Counted from the stretch's first letter, positions 7,489 through 15,715 are shown. The stretch is DNA of 21,711 nt from Rubritepida sp. (GCA_028291485.1 JAQGHZ010000611.1:1-21711), one strand, 5' to 3'. Program-made: numbers and translations. Notes: generated by a model from the sequence alone, not told the origin.

Positions 7489-7648
7489 GACCACGGCGCG
7501 CGACGCCGTCTCCTGGGTCAACGAAGAATGGCGCTCGACCCACGAGGAGCACGAGCTTCCCGAGGAAGCCTGGCTGCCCGCGCGCGACGTCTCGCTCATG
7601 ACATTGGCAGCCTTCGCCTTTCTGGCGTTGCTACAGTTGTTCCACTGA
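7475..7648 (+). CDS. Small membrane protein, 57 aa, between cobA and peroxiredoxin
   Basis: An ORF of 57 codons starting at ATG 7475, inside the end of cobA in another frame, and ending at TGA 7646-7648, 16 bases before the peroxiredoxin start. GGAG (7461-7464) lies 10 bases before the ATG. The first 40 residues are hydrophilic and rich in Glu, Trp and Arg (WVNEEWRSTHEEHELPEEAW). The C-terminus, DVSLMTLAAFAFLALLQLF, forms one hydrophobic helix, so the protein would be tail-anchored with a cytoplasmic acidic domain. I recognise no family. Reasons to believe it is real are the ribosome binding site, the tight fit between two coding genes on the same strand, and the amphipathic-then-hydrophobic layout. 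Its position suggests a role tied to siroheme or sulfite metabolism or peroxide defence, but this is inference. Confidence 0.6.
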   Translation: MRALETTARDAVSWVNEEWRSTHEEHELPEEAWLPARDVSLMTLAAFAFLALLQLFH

Positions 7649-7664
7649 AACTAAGGAAGAAACC

Positions 7665-8315
7665 ATGACGCTTCAGACCGGCATCCCCCTCACGCTCGGC
7701 CAGGTCGCGCCCGATTTCGAGGCGGAGACCACCGCCGGCCCCATCCGCTTCAGCGACTGGGCGAAGGATTCCTGGGTGGTCTTCTTTTCTCACCCGAAGG
7801 ATTTTACCCCGGTCTGCACCACCGAGCTCGGCGAGGCCGCCCGCCTCAAGCCGGAGTTCGACAAGCGCGGCGTGAAGGTCATCGGCCTCTCCGTGGACGC
7901 ACTCGACCGGCACGACGCCTGGGCCGAGGACATCAAGGAGACCCAGGGCCACGCCCTGAACTTCCCGATGATCGCCGACCCCTCGCGCAACGTGTCGCAG
8001 CTCTACGGCATGATCCATCCCGAGGCCGATCCCTCGATCACCGTCCGGACCGTCTATGTGATCGACCCCGCGCGGAAGGTGCGCCTGACGCTGACCTATC
8101 CGCCCAGCACCGGCCGCAATTTCCTCGAGGTGCTGCGGGTGATCGACAGCCTGCAGCTCACCGACAAGCACAAGGTCGCGACGCCGGTGAACTGGGAGAA
8201 GGGTGGACGCGCGATCATCGTGCCCTCGCTCTCCGACGAGGACGCGGCGAAGCGCTTCCCGCAGGGCTGGAAGGCCGACCGGCCCTATCTGCGCTGGGTC
8301 GAGATCGCGGAGTAG
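7665..8315 (+). CDS. 1-Cys peroxiredoxin (Prx6 type)
   Basis: A 216-aa thiol peroxidase that reduces hydrogen peroxide and organic hydroperoxides in the cytoplasm. The active site reads HPKDFTPVCTTELG with the peroxidatic cysteine C51, and it is the only cysteine in the protein, which makes it a 1-Cys enzyme. The long C-terminal extension with VATPVNWEKGGRAIIVPSLSDEDA and the length of about 216 residues are typical of the Prx6 subfamily, not of AhpC or BCP. Conserved R128-region residues occur in SITVRTVYVID. AAGGAAG lies just upstream of ATG 7665. It follows the 57-aa gene by 16 bases, so it is probably the last gene of the cobA operon. Its reductant is not encoded here. It converges on the aminotransferase gene with 25 bp between them. 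Confidence 0.95.
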   Translation: MTLQTGIPLTLGQVAPDFEAETTAGPIRFSDWAKDSWVVFFSHPKDFTPVCTTELGEAARLKPEFDKRGVKVIGLSVDALDRHDAWAEDIKETQGHALNFPMIADPSRNVSQLYGMIHPEADPSITVRTVYVIDPARKVRLTLTYPPSTGRNFLEVLRVIDSLQLTDKHKVATPVNWEKGGRAIIVPSLSDEDAAKRFPQGWKADRPYLRWVEIAE

Positions 8316-8340
8316 CCCAGCTCACTCGATCGCGAAAAGC

Positions 8341-9477
8341 CTAGGCCGCCTGCTGAAGACCGAGCTCTCCGAGCACGGCCTTCACGGCGGCCACCGTCTT
8401 CTCCATGTCGGCCAGACGCACGTCGCCGATGGCGCCGATCCGGAAGCTGGGCAGCACGCTGGTGTAGTAGCTGCTGATCAGGACGTCGTGGCGCTTCAAC
8501 GCCTCCACGAACTCCGCCAGCACGAAGCCGGCCGGCTGGTGGAAGGTCACCACGATCGGGCCTTGCTCGGCCTCCTCGACATAGGGCTTCAGCCCCAGCG
8601 CCTTCAGTCCTCGATACAGCGCGTCCGCATTGGCGCGATAGCGCGCGAGGCGCGGCGCCTGGCCGCCCTCGGCGTCGAAGCGGTCCAGCGCCACGTCCAG
8701 CGCGCGTAGGGTCTGCACCGGGCCGGTGAAGCGCAGGCTGCCCATGCCGCTGGCCTTCGTGTTCGCCCAGACATCGGCGAGATCGAGGCTCCAGGAGCCG
8801 GCTTGGCCGGCGGCCGCCTCGCAGCTGTCGATGCGGGAGACGGCGAAGGCGAAGCCGGGCAGCCCCTCCAGGCACTTGTTGGAGGTGAAGAGCACCGTAT
8901 CGATCTCGGGCTGCTGCGAGAGGTCGATCGGCAGCGCGCCGAAGGCCGAGACCGCGTCCAGGATCATCCGCCGGCCCGCAGCGCGGACCACGGGGCCGAT
9001 CACGGCCGGGTCGTTCACGATGCCGCTGCCCGTCTCGCTATAGACCATGGCGACGTGGCTGCATTCCGGATGGGCGGCCAGCGCCGCCTCGATCTCGGCG
9101 GGCGTCACGCCCCGCGAATCCGGAACCTCCAATTCAACCACCGCGCGCCCCGCCGAGCGGCCGAGCTTCACCGCACGCCCGGCATATTGCCCGTTCACCG
9201 GCACCAGCACCGCGCCGCCCGCCGGCACGAAGGTGCGGATCGCCGCCTCCATTATCATGTGGCCGGCCACCTGCAGCGGCAGGGTGACGTGCACGCCCTC
9301 GACGCCGCCCGCGATCACGCGGATCCGCTCGCGCAGCCGCGTGTAGAAGGGCCGGAACGCCACGTCCCAGGGCGCGATGTCCTCCGCCATGGCGGCGCGC
9401 ACCGAGGGGTGGGTCTGCACGGGTCCGGGCGTGAGAAGCAGCATGGCGGCAAAAGATCCTGTCAGAGCCTGGGACAT
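8341..9477 (-). CDS. phnW: PhnW-like 2-aminoethylphosphonate-pyruvate aminotransferase (class V PLP enzyme)
   Basis: A 378-aa fold-type I pyridoxal-phosphate enzyme. The start LLLTPGPVQTHPSVRAAM, the cofactor-ring aspartate D174 in ILDAVSAFG and the Schiff-base lysine K201 in SNKCLEGLPGFAFAVSR resemble PhnW, where SANKCIQGVPGFGFV is found. The C-terminal FRIGAIGDV also fits. PhnW transfers the amino group of 2-aminoethylphosphonate to pyruvate, giving phosphonoacetaldehyde and alanine. No phnX, phnA or phosphonate transporter gene is nearby, so a related activity on another amine, as in alanine-glyoxylate aminotransferases, is possible. ATG 9444 would put the lysine at residue 190, nearer the usual PhnW position, and has an AGGA 12 bases upstream; ATG 9477 has no clear ribosome binding site. 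The start is therefore uncertain by 11 codons. Confidence 0.75.
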   Translation of the reverse strand: MSQALTGSFAAMLLLTPGPVQTHPSVRAAMAEDIAPWDVAFRPFYTRLRERIRVIAGGVEGVHVTLPLQVAGHMIMEAAIRTFVPAGGAVLVPVNGQYAGRAVKLGRSAGRAVVELEVPDSRGVTPAEIEAALAAHPECSHVAMVYSETGSGIVNDPAVIGPVVRAAGRRMILDAVSAFGALPIDLSQQPEIDTVLFTSNKCLEGLPGFAFAVSRIDSCEAAAGQAGSWSLDLADVWANTKASGMGSLRFTGPVQTLRALDVALDRFDAEGGQAPRLARYRANADALYRGLKALGLKPYVEEAEQGPIVVTFHQPAGFVLAEFVEALKRHDVLISSYYTSVLPSFRIGAIGDVRLADMEKTVAAVKAVLGELGLQQAA

Positions 9478-9544
9478 GCCGCGAATCGCGACATTACGGA
9501 ACCCCCGGTTCGACTCGGTGACGTATTAGTCTAGTTTCGCGGAC

Positions 9545-11056
9545 ATGGCCGATGCCCGCGTTACTGCGATGATCGTCGCCTCCGCGCTGTTCATGCAGAA
9601 CCTGGACAGCGCGGCGGTGGTCACCGCCCTCCCCTCCATGGCGCGCGATATGGGCGAGGAGCCCACGCGCCTCGGCGTGGCCATCACCTCCTATCTGGTG
9701 GCGCTGACGGTCTTCATCCCCGTCTCGGGCTACATCGCCGACCGGTTCGGGGCGAAGCGTGTCTTTCTCATCGCGATCGCCCTGTTCGGCGCGGCCTCGA
9801 TGGCCTGCGGCTTCTCGAACAACCTGATCGAGCTGGTGATCGCGCGCGTCATCCAGGGCATGGCCGGCGCCATGATGGTGCCGGTCGGCCGCCTCCTCCT
9901 GCTGAGCGGCATCCGCAAGGACGAGATGCTGACGGCGATGATGTGGCTCACCATGCCGGCCATGATCGGGCCCATCAGCGGCCCGCCGCTGGGCGGCATC
10001 CTGACGGACCTCTTCGGCTGGCGCAGCGTCTTCTGGATCAACCTGCCGGTCGCGGTCATTGGGCTGATCATGGTCGCATGGAAGATCGAGCCCCTGCCCC
10101 GCACCGACCCCGGCCCCCCCGACGTGAAGGGGCTGGTCCTGGTCGGCGGGGCGCTGGCCACGCTGATGGCGGGACTCGAGACCATCGGACGAGGCATCTT
10201 CCCGACGGGCTGGCCCGAGGTCTTGATGGTCGTGGGCGCTGTCCTCACCTTCCTGGCCATCCGGCATTGCCGCACCGCGCCCAGGCCCGCGCTCGACCTC
10301 AGCCTGCTGAAGATCCCGAGCTTCCGCTACTCCACCATGGCAGGCAGCCTGTTCCGCAGCGGCGCCGGCGGCATCCCCTTCCTCGTGCCCATGCTGCTGC
10401 AGATCGGCTTCGGCTGGCGCGCCTCCGAGGCCGGCTTCGTAGCCTTCGCGACCGCGATCGGCGCCTTCGCCATGAAGCCGCTGACGCGCCCCATCCTGCG
10501 CCGTTTCGGCTTCCGGACGGTGATCATCGGCAACGGGCTGCTGGCCGTGTTCGGCGTCGCCTCGGGCGCGATGTTCACCGCGGACTGGCCGATCGCGGCG
10601 ATGTTCATAGTGTTGGCCCTGGGCGGGCTGTTCCGCTCGCTGCAGTTCACGGCCCTCAACACGCTCGCCTTCGCCGACACGACGCGGATGCAGCTCAGCG
10701 CAGCCACGAGCTTCTACGGCACGGCGCAGCAGCTCGCGCCGGCGCTGGGCGTGGTGCTGGCGACGGCCTCGCTGGAGCTGGCCCGCCACGTCAGCGGCGA
10801 TGCCGTGCTGCGGCCGGCCGACTTCACGGCGGCCTTTCTCATCGCGGCGGTCGTGGTGGCGACCTCGATCCCCTTCGCCCTGGGCCTGGCGAAGGATGTG
10901 GGTTCCGCGGTCAGCGGCAGAGGCCTGACGGCATCAAAACCCGTCAGCGGCCAGACCGCCTCAAATCCGGCGGAGGCATCCGACGCCCCGGAACATGCTC
11001 CAAAACCGGAGGCCAGGACGGTGGAATTGAGCGAAGCGGAAGAGAAACCGCGGTAG
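9545..11056 (+). CDS. MFS drug exporter, DHA2 (EmrB/QacA) type
   Basis: A 503-aa inner-membrane proton antiporter with about 14 hydrophobic segments. The first helix carries QNLDSAAVVTALPSMA, the family's LDxxxVxxALP motif. The loop between helices 2 and 3 has GYIADRFGAKRVF (motif A). Helix 5 has the antiporter motif C as GPISGPPLGGILTDLFGWR, followed by FWINLPVAVIG. The C-terminal 50 or so residues are hydrophilic, rich in Glu, Pro and Ala, and cytoplasmic. Most DHA2 pumps work with an EmrA-type fusion protein, but none is adjacent. The gene is divergent from the aminotransferase with 67 bp between the chosen starts. No good Shine-Dalgarno precedes ATG 9545, but the start fits the family's N-terminal length. 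The substrate is unknown. Confidence 0.92.
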   Translation: MADARVTAMIVASALFMQNLDSAAVVTALPSMARDMGEEPTRLGVAITSYLVALTVFIPVSGYIADRFGAKRVFLIAIALFGAASMACGFSNNLIELVIARVIQGMAGAMMVPVGRLLLLSGIRKDEMLTAMMWLTMPAMIGPISGPPLGGILTDLFGWRSVFWINLPVAVIGLIMVAWKIEPLPRTDPGPPDVKGLVLVGGALATLMAGLETIGRGIFPTGWPEVLMVVGAVLTFLAIRHCRTAPRPALDLSLLKIPSFRYSTMAGSLFRSGAGGIPFLVPMLLQIGFGWRASEAGFVAFATAIGAFAMKPLTRPILRRFGFRTVIIGNGLLAVFGVASGAMFTADWPIAAMFIVLALGGLFRSLQFTALNTLAFADTTRMQLSAATSFYGTAQQLAPALGVVLATASLELARHVSGDAVLRPADFTAAFLIAAVVVATSIPFALGLAKDVGSAVSGRGLTASKPVSGQTASNPAEASDAPEHAPKPEARTVELSEAEEKPR

Positions 11057-11269
11057 CTCCCGGATCGGGGCACCACTGGGCATGCCGTGATCGGGCCACC
11101 GGGTTGAAGCGCCATTCAGCACCGGACGCTGGCTGGCGATCGATGTGTCGTGTCCGGAGAAGGAAGCCGATGCCAAGGCCGTCGTTACGGGCGAGGTTTC
11201 TGACGATGCTGGCAGAAGAGACCCGCCTGACGGCCCCGCAGCTTGAATGGTGATCCGCCCTAAGAAAAC

Positions 11270-11294
11270 GCCCTCGGCCATGACGGCCGAGGGC
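11270..11294 (-). terminator. Intrinsic terminator of the RND efflux operon
   Basis: A perfect 10-bp stem (11285-11294 with 11270-11279, sequence GCCCTCGGCC and its complement) encloses the 5-base loop GTCAT on the minus strand. On that strand it is followed by GTTTTCTTA, a T-rich tract. It lies 30 bases beyond the permease stop codon. On the plus strand no T tract follows, so it would not act as a canonical terminator for the MFS gene. Confidence 0.85.
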
Positions 11295-11323
11295 ACAAAA
11301 CACCTGCCGCAGAGGGGTGGCGA

Positions 11324-14300
11324 CTACTCCGCCGGCGCGTGAGCGTGGGCGGGGACAGCGCCGCGGCCACGGCTCAGCTTCCGGGCCAGCCCGTCGAAGC
11401 CGAGATACAGCACCGGCGTCACGAAGAGCGTCAGCACCTGCGAGACGGCGAGGCCGCCGATGACCGCGAGGCCCAGCGGCTGGCGCAGCTCGGCCGCCGC
11501 GCCCCAACCGGCAGCAATCGGCACTGCGCCCGCGGCCGCGGCCAGCGTGGTCATCAGGATGGGCCGAAAGCGCAGCACGCAGGCCTGGCGCACCGCGTCG
11601 CGCGGCGCCTCGCCGCTGCGCTGTCGGTGCAATGCCACGTCCACGATCATGATGGCGTTCTTCTTCACCAGCCCGATCAGCAGCAGCGTGCCGATCACCG
11701 CGATGACCGAGAGGTCGAGGTTGAACAGCCAGAGCGTCGCGAAGGCGCCGAGCGCGGCGGCGGGCAGGCCCGAGAGGATGGTCAGCGGATGGACCAGCGA
11801 TTCGTAGAGCACACCCAGCACCACATACATGATCAGCACCGCCGCGATCACCAGGAAGCCCTGGCCCGCCAGCGCCTGCTGGAAGACCTGGGCCGAGCCG
11901 GTGAAGCCCGTCACGATGGTCGGCGGCAGGCCGATCTCGCGCTCCACGGCCTTGATGGCGTTGACCGCGTCGCCGAGCGCCACGCCCGGCGGCGTGTTGA
12001 AGCCGATGGTCACGGCGGGAAGCTGGCCCTGGTGCGCGACGGTCAGCGGGCCGGAGCGCCGGTCGATGCTTGCCACCGCGGAGAGCGGCACCAGCCGCCC
12101 GGTGTTGGAGCGGATATAGAGCTTGGCGAGGCCCGTCTCGTCCCGCTGGTCCTCCGGCAGCGCCTCCACGATCACCGGATAGGCATTGGCCTGGCCGTAG
12201 ATGGTCGAGATCTGCCGTGCGCCGAAGGCGGAGAAGAGCGCCTGGCGCACCTGGTCGATGGTCACTCCCAGCGCCGTCGCGCGGTCGCGATCCACGTTCA
12301 CCAGCACCACGGGGCTGTCGAGCTGGAGGTCGGTGTTCACGTCCTGAAGCAGCGGCGAGCGCGAGAGTGCGGCCTCGAGCCGCGGCGCCCAGTCGTAGAG
12401 CTCGTCCAGGCGCAGGCCCTGCAGCGTGTAGAGGTAGAGCGTGCGCGACTGCCGGGCGCCGAAATTGATGTTCTGGATCGGCTGCACGAAGATTCGCATG
12501 CCCGGGACGCGCCCGGCGTCACGCCGGAGCTGCTGCATGACCGTCTGGATGTCGGGCCGCTGGCTGCGGTCCTTCAGCTGGATGAAGAGACGCCCCTGGT
12601 TGATGGAGGCCGAGCCGCCGACCGCGCCCAGGTTCGAGACGACGGCATCCACATAGGGCGACCGGCCGAAGATCTCCGCCACCTCGCCCTGCATCTCGGC
12701 CATGCCGTTGATGGAGGTGCCGCGCGGCCCCTCGGTGTTCACCGTCAGAAGGCCGGTGTCCTCGATCGGGAAGAAGCCCTTCGGGATGTTGACCGCCAGC
12801 CAGCCCGCGGCGCCGACCGAGAGCAGGAACACGAACCACACGACCAGCTTCGCCCGCAGCGCGTAGCCCAGCGCCCAGTTGTAGGAACTCTCGATGACGA
12901 CGAAGCCCTTCTCAAGGGTCCGATCGAGCCAGCCGGGCTTGCTGTGGCCCGGCATGCGGCTGGCCATGAGCGGCGTCAGGGTGAGCGACACCACGCAGGA
13001 GGCAATCACCGCGAGCGAAACGGTGGCAGCGAAGGCGTTGAACACACGGCCCACCACGCCGCCCATCAGCAGGATGGGCAGGAAGACCGCGATGAGCGAC
13101 AGCGTGATCGAAAGGACGGTGAAACCCACCTCCTTCGAGCCGCGGATCGCCGCCGCCAAGGGGTGCATGCCCTCCTCGATGTGCCGGACGATGGCCTCCA
13201 GCACCACGATCGCGTCGTCGACGACGAGGCCGACAGCAATGGTGAGGCCGAGCAGCGTCACGTTGTCGATGCCGTAGCCCATCACATACATCAGCCCGAA
13301 GGTGATGGAGAGGCTGATCGGCACCGCGACCGTGGGGATGAGCGTGGCGGTCACGCGGCGCAGGAAGAGGAAGCAGACCAGAACCACCAGCCCGATGGCG
13401 ATGAAGAGGCTTTCCTGCACGTCGTGCACGGCGGCGCGGATGGAGACCGAGCGATCGAGGAAAACGCCGATCTCCGCACCTGGCGGCAGGGCCGCGCGCA
13501 GGCCCGGTAGGCTGTTGCGCACGCCGTCCACCACGTCGACGGTGTTCGCGTCCGGCTGGCGCTGCACGGCCAGAACCAGCGCGCGCTCGCCGTTGCGCCA
13601 GCTCGCGACGCGTTCGTTCTGCACGCCGTCGGCGACGCGGGAGATCTCGCTGAGCCGCACGGGGGCCGAGGCGCGGCCCGCCACCACGAGGTCGCCGAAG
13701 GCGGCGGCGTTCTGCGGCTGGTCGTTGGCGCGCAGCGTCAGCTGCTGCCGCGCGCCGGTCAGCAGGCCGACCGGCGTGTTCGAGTTGGCGGCGACGATCG
13801 ACTGCCCGACCGTGTCGAAGGCCAGGCCCATGGCCGCGATGCGGTCGGGGTCGAGCCGGACGCGGACGGAATAGAGCTGCTCGCCATAGGTCACGACCTG
13901 CGCCACGCCCTGCACGCGGCTGAGCGCCGGGGCGATGATGGTGCTGGCGATGTCGTTCAGCCGGTAGAGCGGCGTGTCGCCGCCGGAGAGGGTCAGCAGC
14001 AGGACGGGGGCGTCCGCCGGGTTCACCTTCCGGTAGCTCGGCGGGATGGTCATCTCGATCGGCAGGCGGCGCTGGGCGCGCGTCATCGCGGCCTGCACGT
14101 CCTGCGCCGCGCTGTCGATGTTGCGGCCGAGCTGGAACTGCAGGGTGAGGTTCAGCGTGTCCTGGCCAGACGTGCTGCTCATCATCTCGAGGCCGGCGAT
14201 CGTGCTGAACTCGCGTTCGAGCGGGAGGGCGACTGAGGTCGCCATGGTCTCGGGGCTGGCGCCCGCGAAGGTCGCGAAGACCGAGATGACGGGGAAGTCC

Positions 14301-14419
14301 ACGCGCGGCACGGCGGCCACTGGCAGGCGCGTATAGGCCACGATGCCTCCGAGGACGGCCGCGGCCGTCAGGAGGCAGGTCATGATCGGGCGGCGGATGC
14401 AGAGCTCCGAGATGTTCAT
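11324..14419 (-). CDS. RND multidrug efflux permease (HAE-1, MdtB/MdtC-like)
   Basis: A 1031-aa inner-membrane proton-driven pump of the AcrB fold. The N-terminus, MNISELCIRRPIMTCLLTAA, begins with the usual cytoplasmic stub and first helix. Two large periplasmic loops follow helices 1 and 7. The proton relay is intact: D401-D402 in VGLVVDDAIVVLE (helix 4) and K920 in GLVKKNAIMIVD (helix 10), corresponding to D407, D408 and K940 of AcrB. Segments such as FPVISVFATFAGASPETM and ALPLEREFSTIAGL resemble MdtB/MdtC. The start overlaps the stop of the membrane fusion protein gene by four bases (ATGA), so translation is coupled. Only one permease is present, whereas MdtBC is a heterotrimer of two. 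Substrates cannot be read from the sequence. The operon ends in a strong hairpin 30 bases downstream. Confidence 0.95.
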   Translation of the reverse strand: MNISELCIRRPIMTCLLTAAAVLGGIVAYTRLPVAAVPRVDFPVISVFATFAGASPETMATSVALPLEREFSTIAGLEMMSSTSGQDTLNLTLQFQLGRNIDSAAQDVQAAMTRAQRRLPIEMTIPPSYRKVNPADAPVLLLTLSGGDTPLYRLNDIASTIIAPALSRVQGVAQVVTYGEQLYSVRVRLDPDRIAAMGLAFDTVGQSIVAANSNTPVGLLTGARQQLTLRANDQPQNAAAFGDLVVAGRASAPVRLSEISRVADGVQNERVASWRNGERALVLAVQRQPDANTVDVVDGVRNSLPGLRAALPPGAEIGVFLDRSVSIRAAVHDVQESLFIAIGLVVLVCFLFLRRVTATLIPTVAVPISLSITFGLMYVMGYGIDNVTLLGLTIAVGLVVDDAIVVLEAIVRHIEEGMHPLAAAIRGSKEVGFTVLSITLSLIAVFLPILLMGGVVGRVFNAFAATVSLAVIASCVVSLTLTPLMASRMPGHSKPGWLDRTLEKGFVVIESSYNWALGYALRAKLVVWFVFLLSVGAAGWLAVNIPKGFFPIEDTGLLTVNTEGPRGTSINGMAEMQGEVAEIFGRSPYVDAVVSNLGAVGGSASINQGRLFIQLKDRSQRPDIQTVMQQLRRDAGRVPGMRIFVQPIQNINFGARQSRTLYLYTLQGLRLDELYDWAPRLEAALSRSPLLQDVNTDLQLDSPVVLVNVDRDRATALGVTIDQVRQALFSAFGARQISTIYGQANAYPVIVEALPEDQRDETGLAKLYIRSNTGRLVPLSAVASIDRRSGPLTVAHQGQLPAVTIGFNTPPGVALGDAVNAIKAVEREIGLPPTIVTGFTGSAQVFQQALAGQGFLVIAAVLIMYVVLGVLYESLVHPLTILSGLPAAALGAFATLWLFNLDLSVIAVIGTLLLIGLVKKNAIMIVDVALHRQRSGEAPRDAVRQACVLRFRPILMTTLAAAAGAVPIAAGWGAAAELRQPLGLAVIGGLAVSQVLTLFVTPVLYLGFDGLARKLSRGRGAVPAHAHAPAE

Positions 14420-15531
14420 CGGCCGGCCTCCAGCGCCGAGACGCGCGCATTCGCCGCGCCCGTCACGGCGCGTTCCTCGACCCGCGTTCCGTCGCTGACG
14501 CGCTGGGCGCCCTCGACGATGATCTTCTCGTTGTTGGCGATCTGCCCGCGCACCACGGCCCGATCACCGACAATGCGGGACACCTGCACGGAGCGCCGAC
14601 GCGCGACATTGCCGTCCATCACGAAGACGAAGCGGCCCTGCTGGCCCAGCTGCACCGCCGCAGCCGCGATCAGGATGGCGTTGTCCTCGACGGCCGGGGC
14701 GAGCATGATCTGCACGTACTGGCCAGGCCAGAGCCGTCCTGCGTCGTTGTTGAAGCGCGCCTTCAACGTGATCGTGCCGGTGTTCACGTCGACCTGGCTG
14801 TCCACGAAGACGAGCTGGCCCTCGACCGGCTGCTCGGTGTCGCCATCGGCCTGGGCGCGCACCGGCCCGGGGTTCCCCGAAGCGGTGGCGCGGCGGATGG
14901 TCGGCAGCCAGCGCTCGGGCACGTTGAACTGGACGAGGATCGGATTGGTCTGGGTGATGGTGGCGAGCGGGATCGGGCTGGTGTCTGCCTGCCGGACAAA
15001 GTTGCCGACCCTGAGCGGCAGCGAGCCCAGCACGCCGTCCACCTCGGAGGTGATGCTCGCGAACTCGATGTTGAGCCGTGTCTGCGCGATAATGGCCTGC
15101 GTGGCCAGGACATTGGCCGCGGCCGCAGCGGCATCGGCCTGGGCCTGTTCGAAGCGCTGCTGCGAGGCGTAGCTCTCGCCGCGCAGGCTCTGGTAGCGGG
15201 CGGCGTCGAGCTGGGTGCGGGTGGCGGCGGCACGGGCGCTGACGAGCTGCGCCTCCTGCTGCGCCAGCAGCGCCTGGTTCAGCCGGGCATCCAGGGTGAA
15301 GAGCAGCTGGCCGCGGCGCACGGCCTGGCCTTCGATGACGTGGACCTGGGTGATCTGGCCGTCCACGCGCGTGCGGACCGTGACGACGCTTTCCGACTGC
15401 ACCGTCCCGTTCGCCAGGATCTCGATCGGCACCTGACCCACCACGGCAGGGTCGGTCGTGACCGCAACCGTCTGCTGAGCGGCGGCGGGGAAGGCGACAA
15501 GAACGGCAAGGACGGCCAGTCGAAGAATCAT
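14416..15531 (-). CDS. RND efflux membrane fusion protein (periplasmic adaptor)
   Basis: A 371-aa periplasmic adaptor linking the downstream permease to an outer-membrane channel. ATG 15531 is chosen over ATG 15561 because it starts a clean signal peptide (MILRLAVLAVLVAFPAAAQ) and has GGGAG about 11 bases upstream. There is no lipobox cysteine, so unlike AcrA or MdtA lipoprotein types it would rely on the signal sequence or membrane contact. The lipoyl half-motifs occur at VRTRVDGQITQVHVIEGQAVRRGQLLFTLD and at EVDGVLGSLPLRVGNFVRQ, flanking a hairpin of alanine- and glutamine-rich coiled coil (about 90-160). The beta-barrel and membrane-proximal domains follow, with TGTITLKARFNN and LWPGQYVQIML. 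No TolC-type channel gene lies in the window, so a channel encoded elsewhere must be used. Confidence 0.93.
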   Translation of the reverse strand: MILRLAVLAVLVAFPAAAQQTVAVTTDPAVVGQVPIEILANGTVQSESVVTVRTRVDGQITQVHVIEGQAVRRGQLLFTLDARLNQALLAQQEAQLVSARAAATRTQLDAARYQSLRGESYASQQRFEQAQADAAAAAANVLATQAIIAQTRLNIEFASITSEVDGVLGSLPLRVGNFVRQADTSPIPLATITQTNPILVQFNVPERWLPTIRRATASGNPGPVRAQADGDTEQPVEGQLVFVDSQVDVNTGTITLKARFNNDAGRLWPGQYVQIMLAPAVEDNAILIAAAAVQLGQQGRFVFVMDGNVARRRSVQVSRIVGDRAVVRGQIANNEKIIVEGAQRVSDGTRVEERAVTGAANARVSALEAGR

Positions 15532-15715
15532 GAAATCACAGGCTCCCGTGCGGTCCGGCATCGGCTAGGCTGAGGGCAGTGAGCCGAGGAGCAAGACCGG
15601 CCTTCATTCACCAGCTATAGGTGTAAAAGCCAAATGACGAAAAAGCAACGATGACGCTCAAACGTCGCTCAAAAATTACGCATACCGTCGCGAAATTGGG
15701 GAAGGAACATTTTCG
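15532..15715. promoter_or_regulatory. Divergent promoter region between the RND operon and alpha-2-macroglobulin gene
   Basis: This 184-bp gap is clearly AT-richer than its surroundings in its right half (about 15605-15700), as expected for a control region serving both sides. It contains two direct copies of CGCTCAAA 11 bp apart (15655-15662 and 15666-15673), two copies of ATGACG (15634-15639 and 15651-15656), and a short inverted GACG-N6-CGTC. I see no convincing -35/-10 pair. AAGGA (15702-15706), nine bases before ATG 15716, is the ribosome binding site for the macroglobulin gene. Confidence 0.4.

Noticed and set aside
9480..9490. CGCGA-A-TCGCG palindrome between aminotransferase and MFS genes as an operator
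   Set aside because: It is short and made of GC-rich words that are common in this genome, with no promoter element beside it that I can support.
9494..10789. A 431-codon minus-strand open frame opposite the MFS exporter
   Set aside because: The product is rich in Gln, His, Arg and Asp because it reads the complement of hydrophobic-helix codons; there is no independent support.
11057..11269. Intergenic stretch between the MFS gene and the RND terminator, including a 36-aa plus-strand ORF at 11143-11253
   Set aside because: The ORF is Arg-rich, lacks a ribosome binding site and family resemblance; I see nothing else convincing in the stretch.
11339..13510. A 723-codon plus-strand open frame antisense to the RND permease
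   Set aside because: It mirrors the codon structure of the permease; the product is low-complexity, charged and without motifs.
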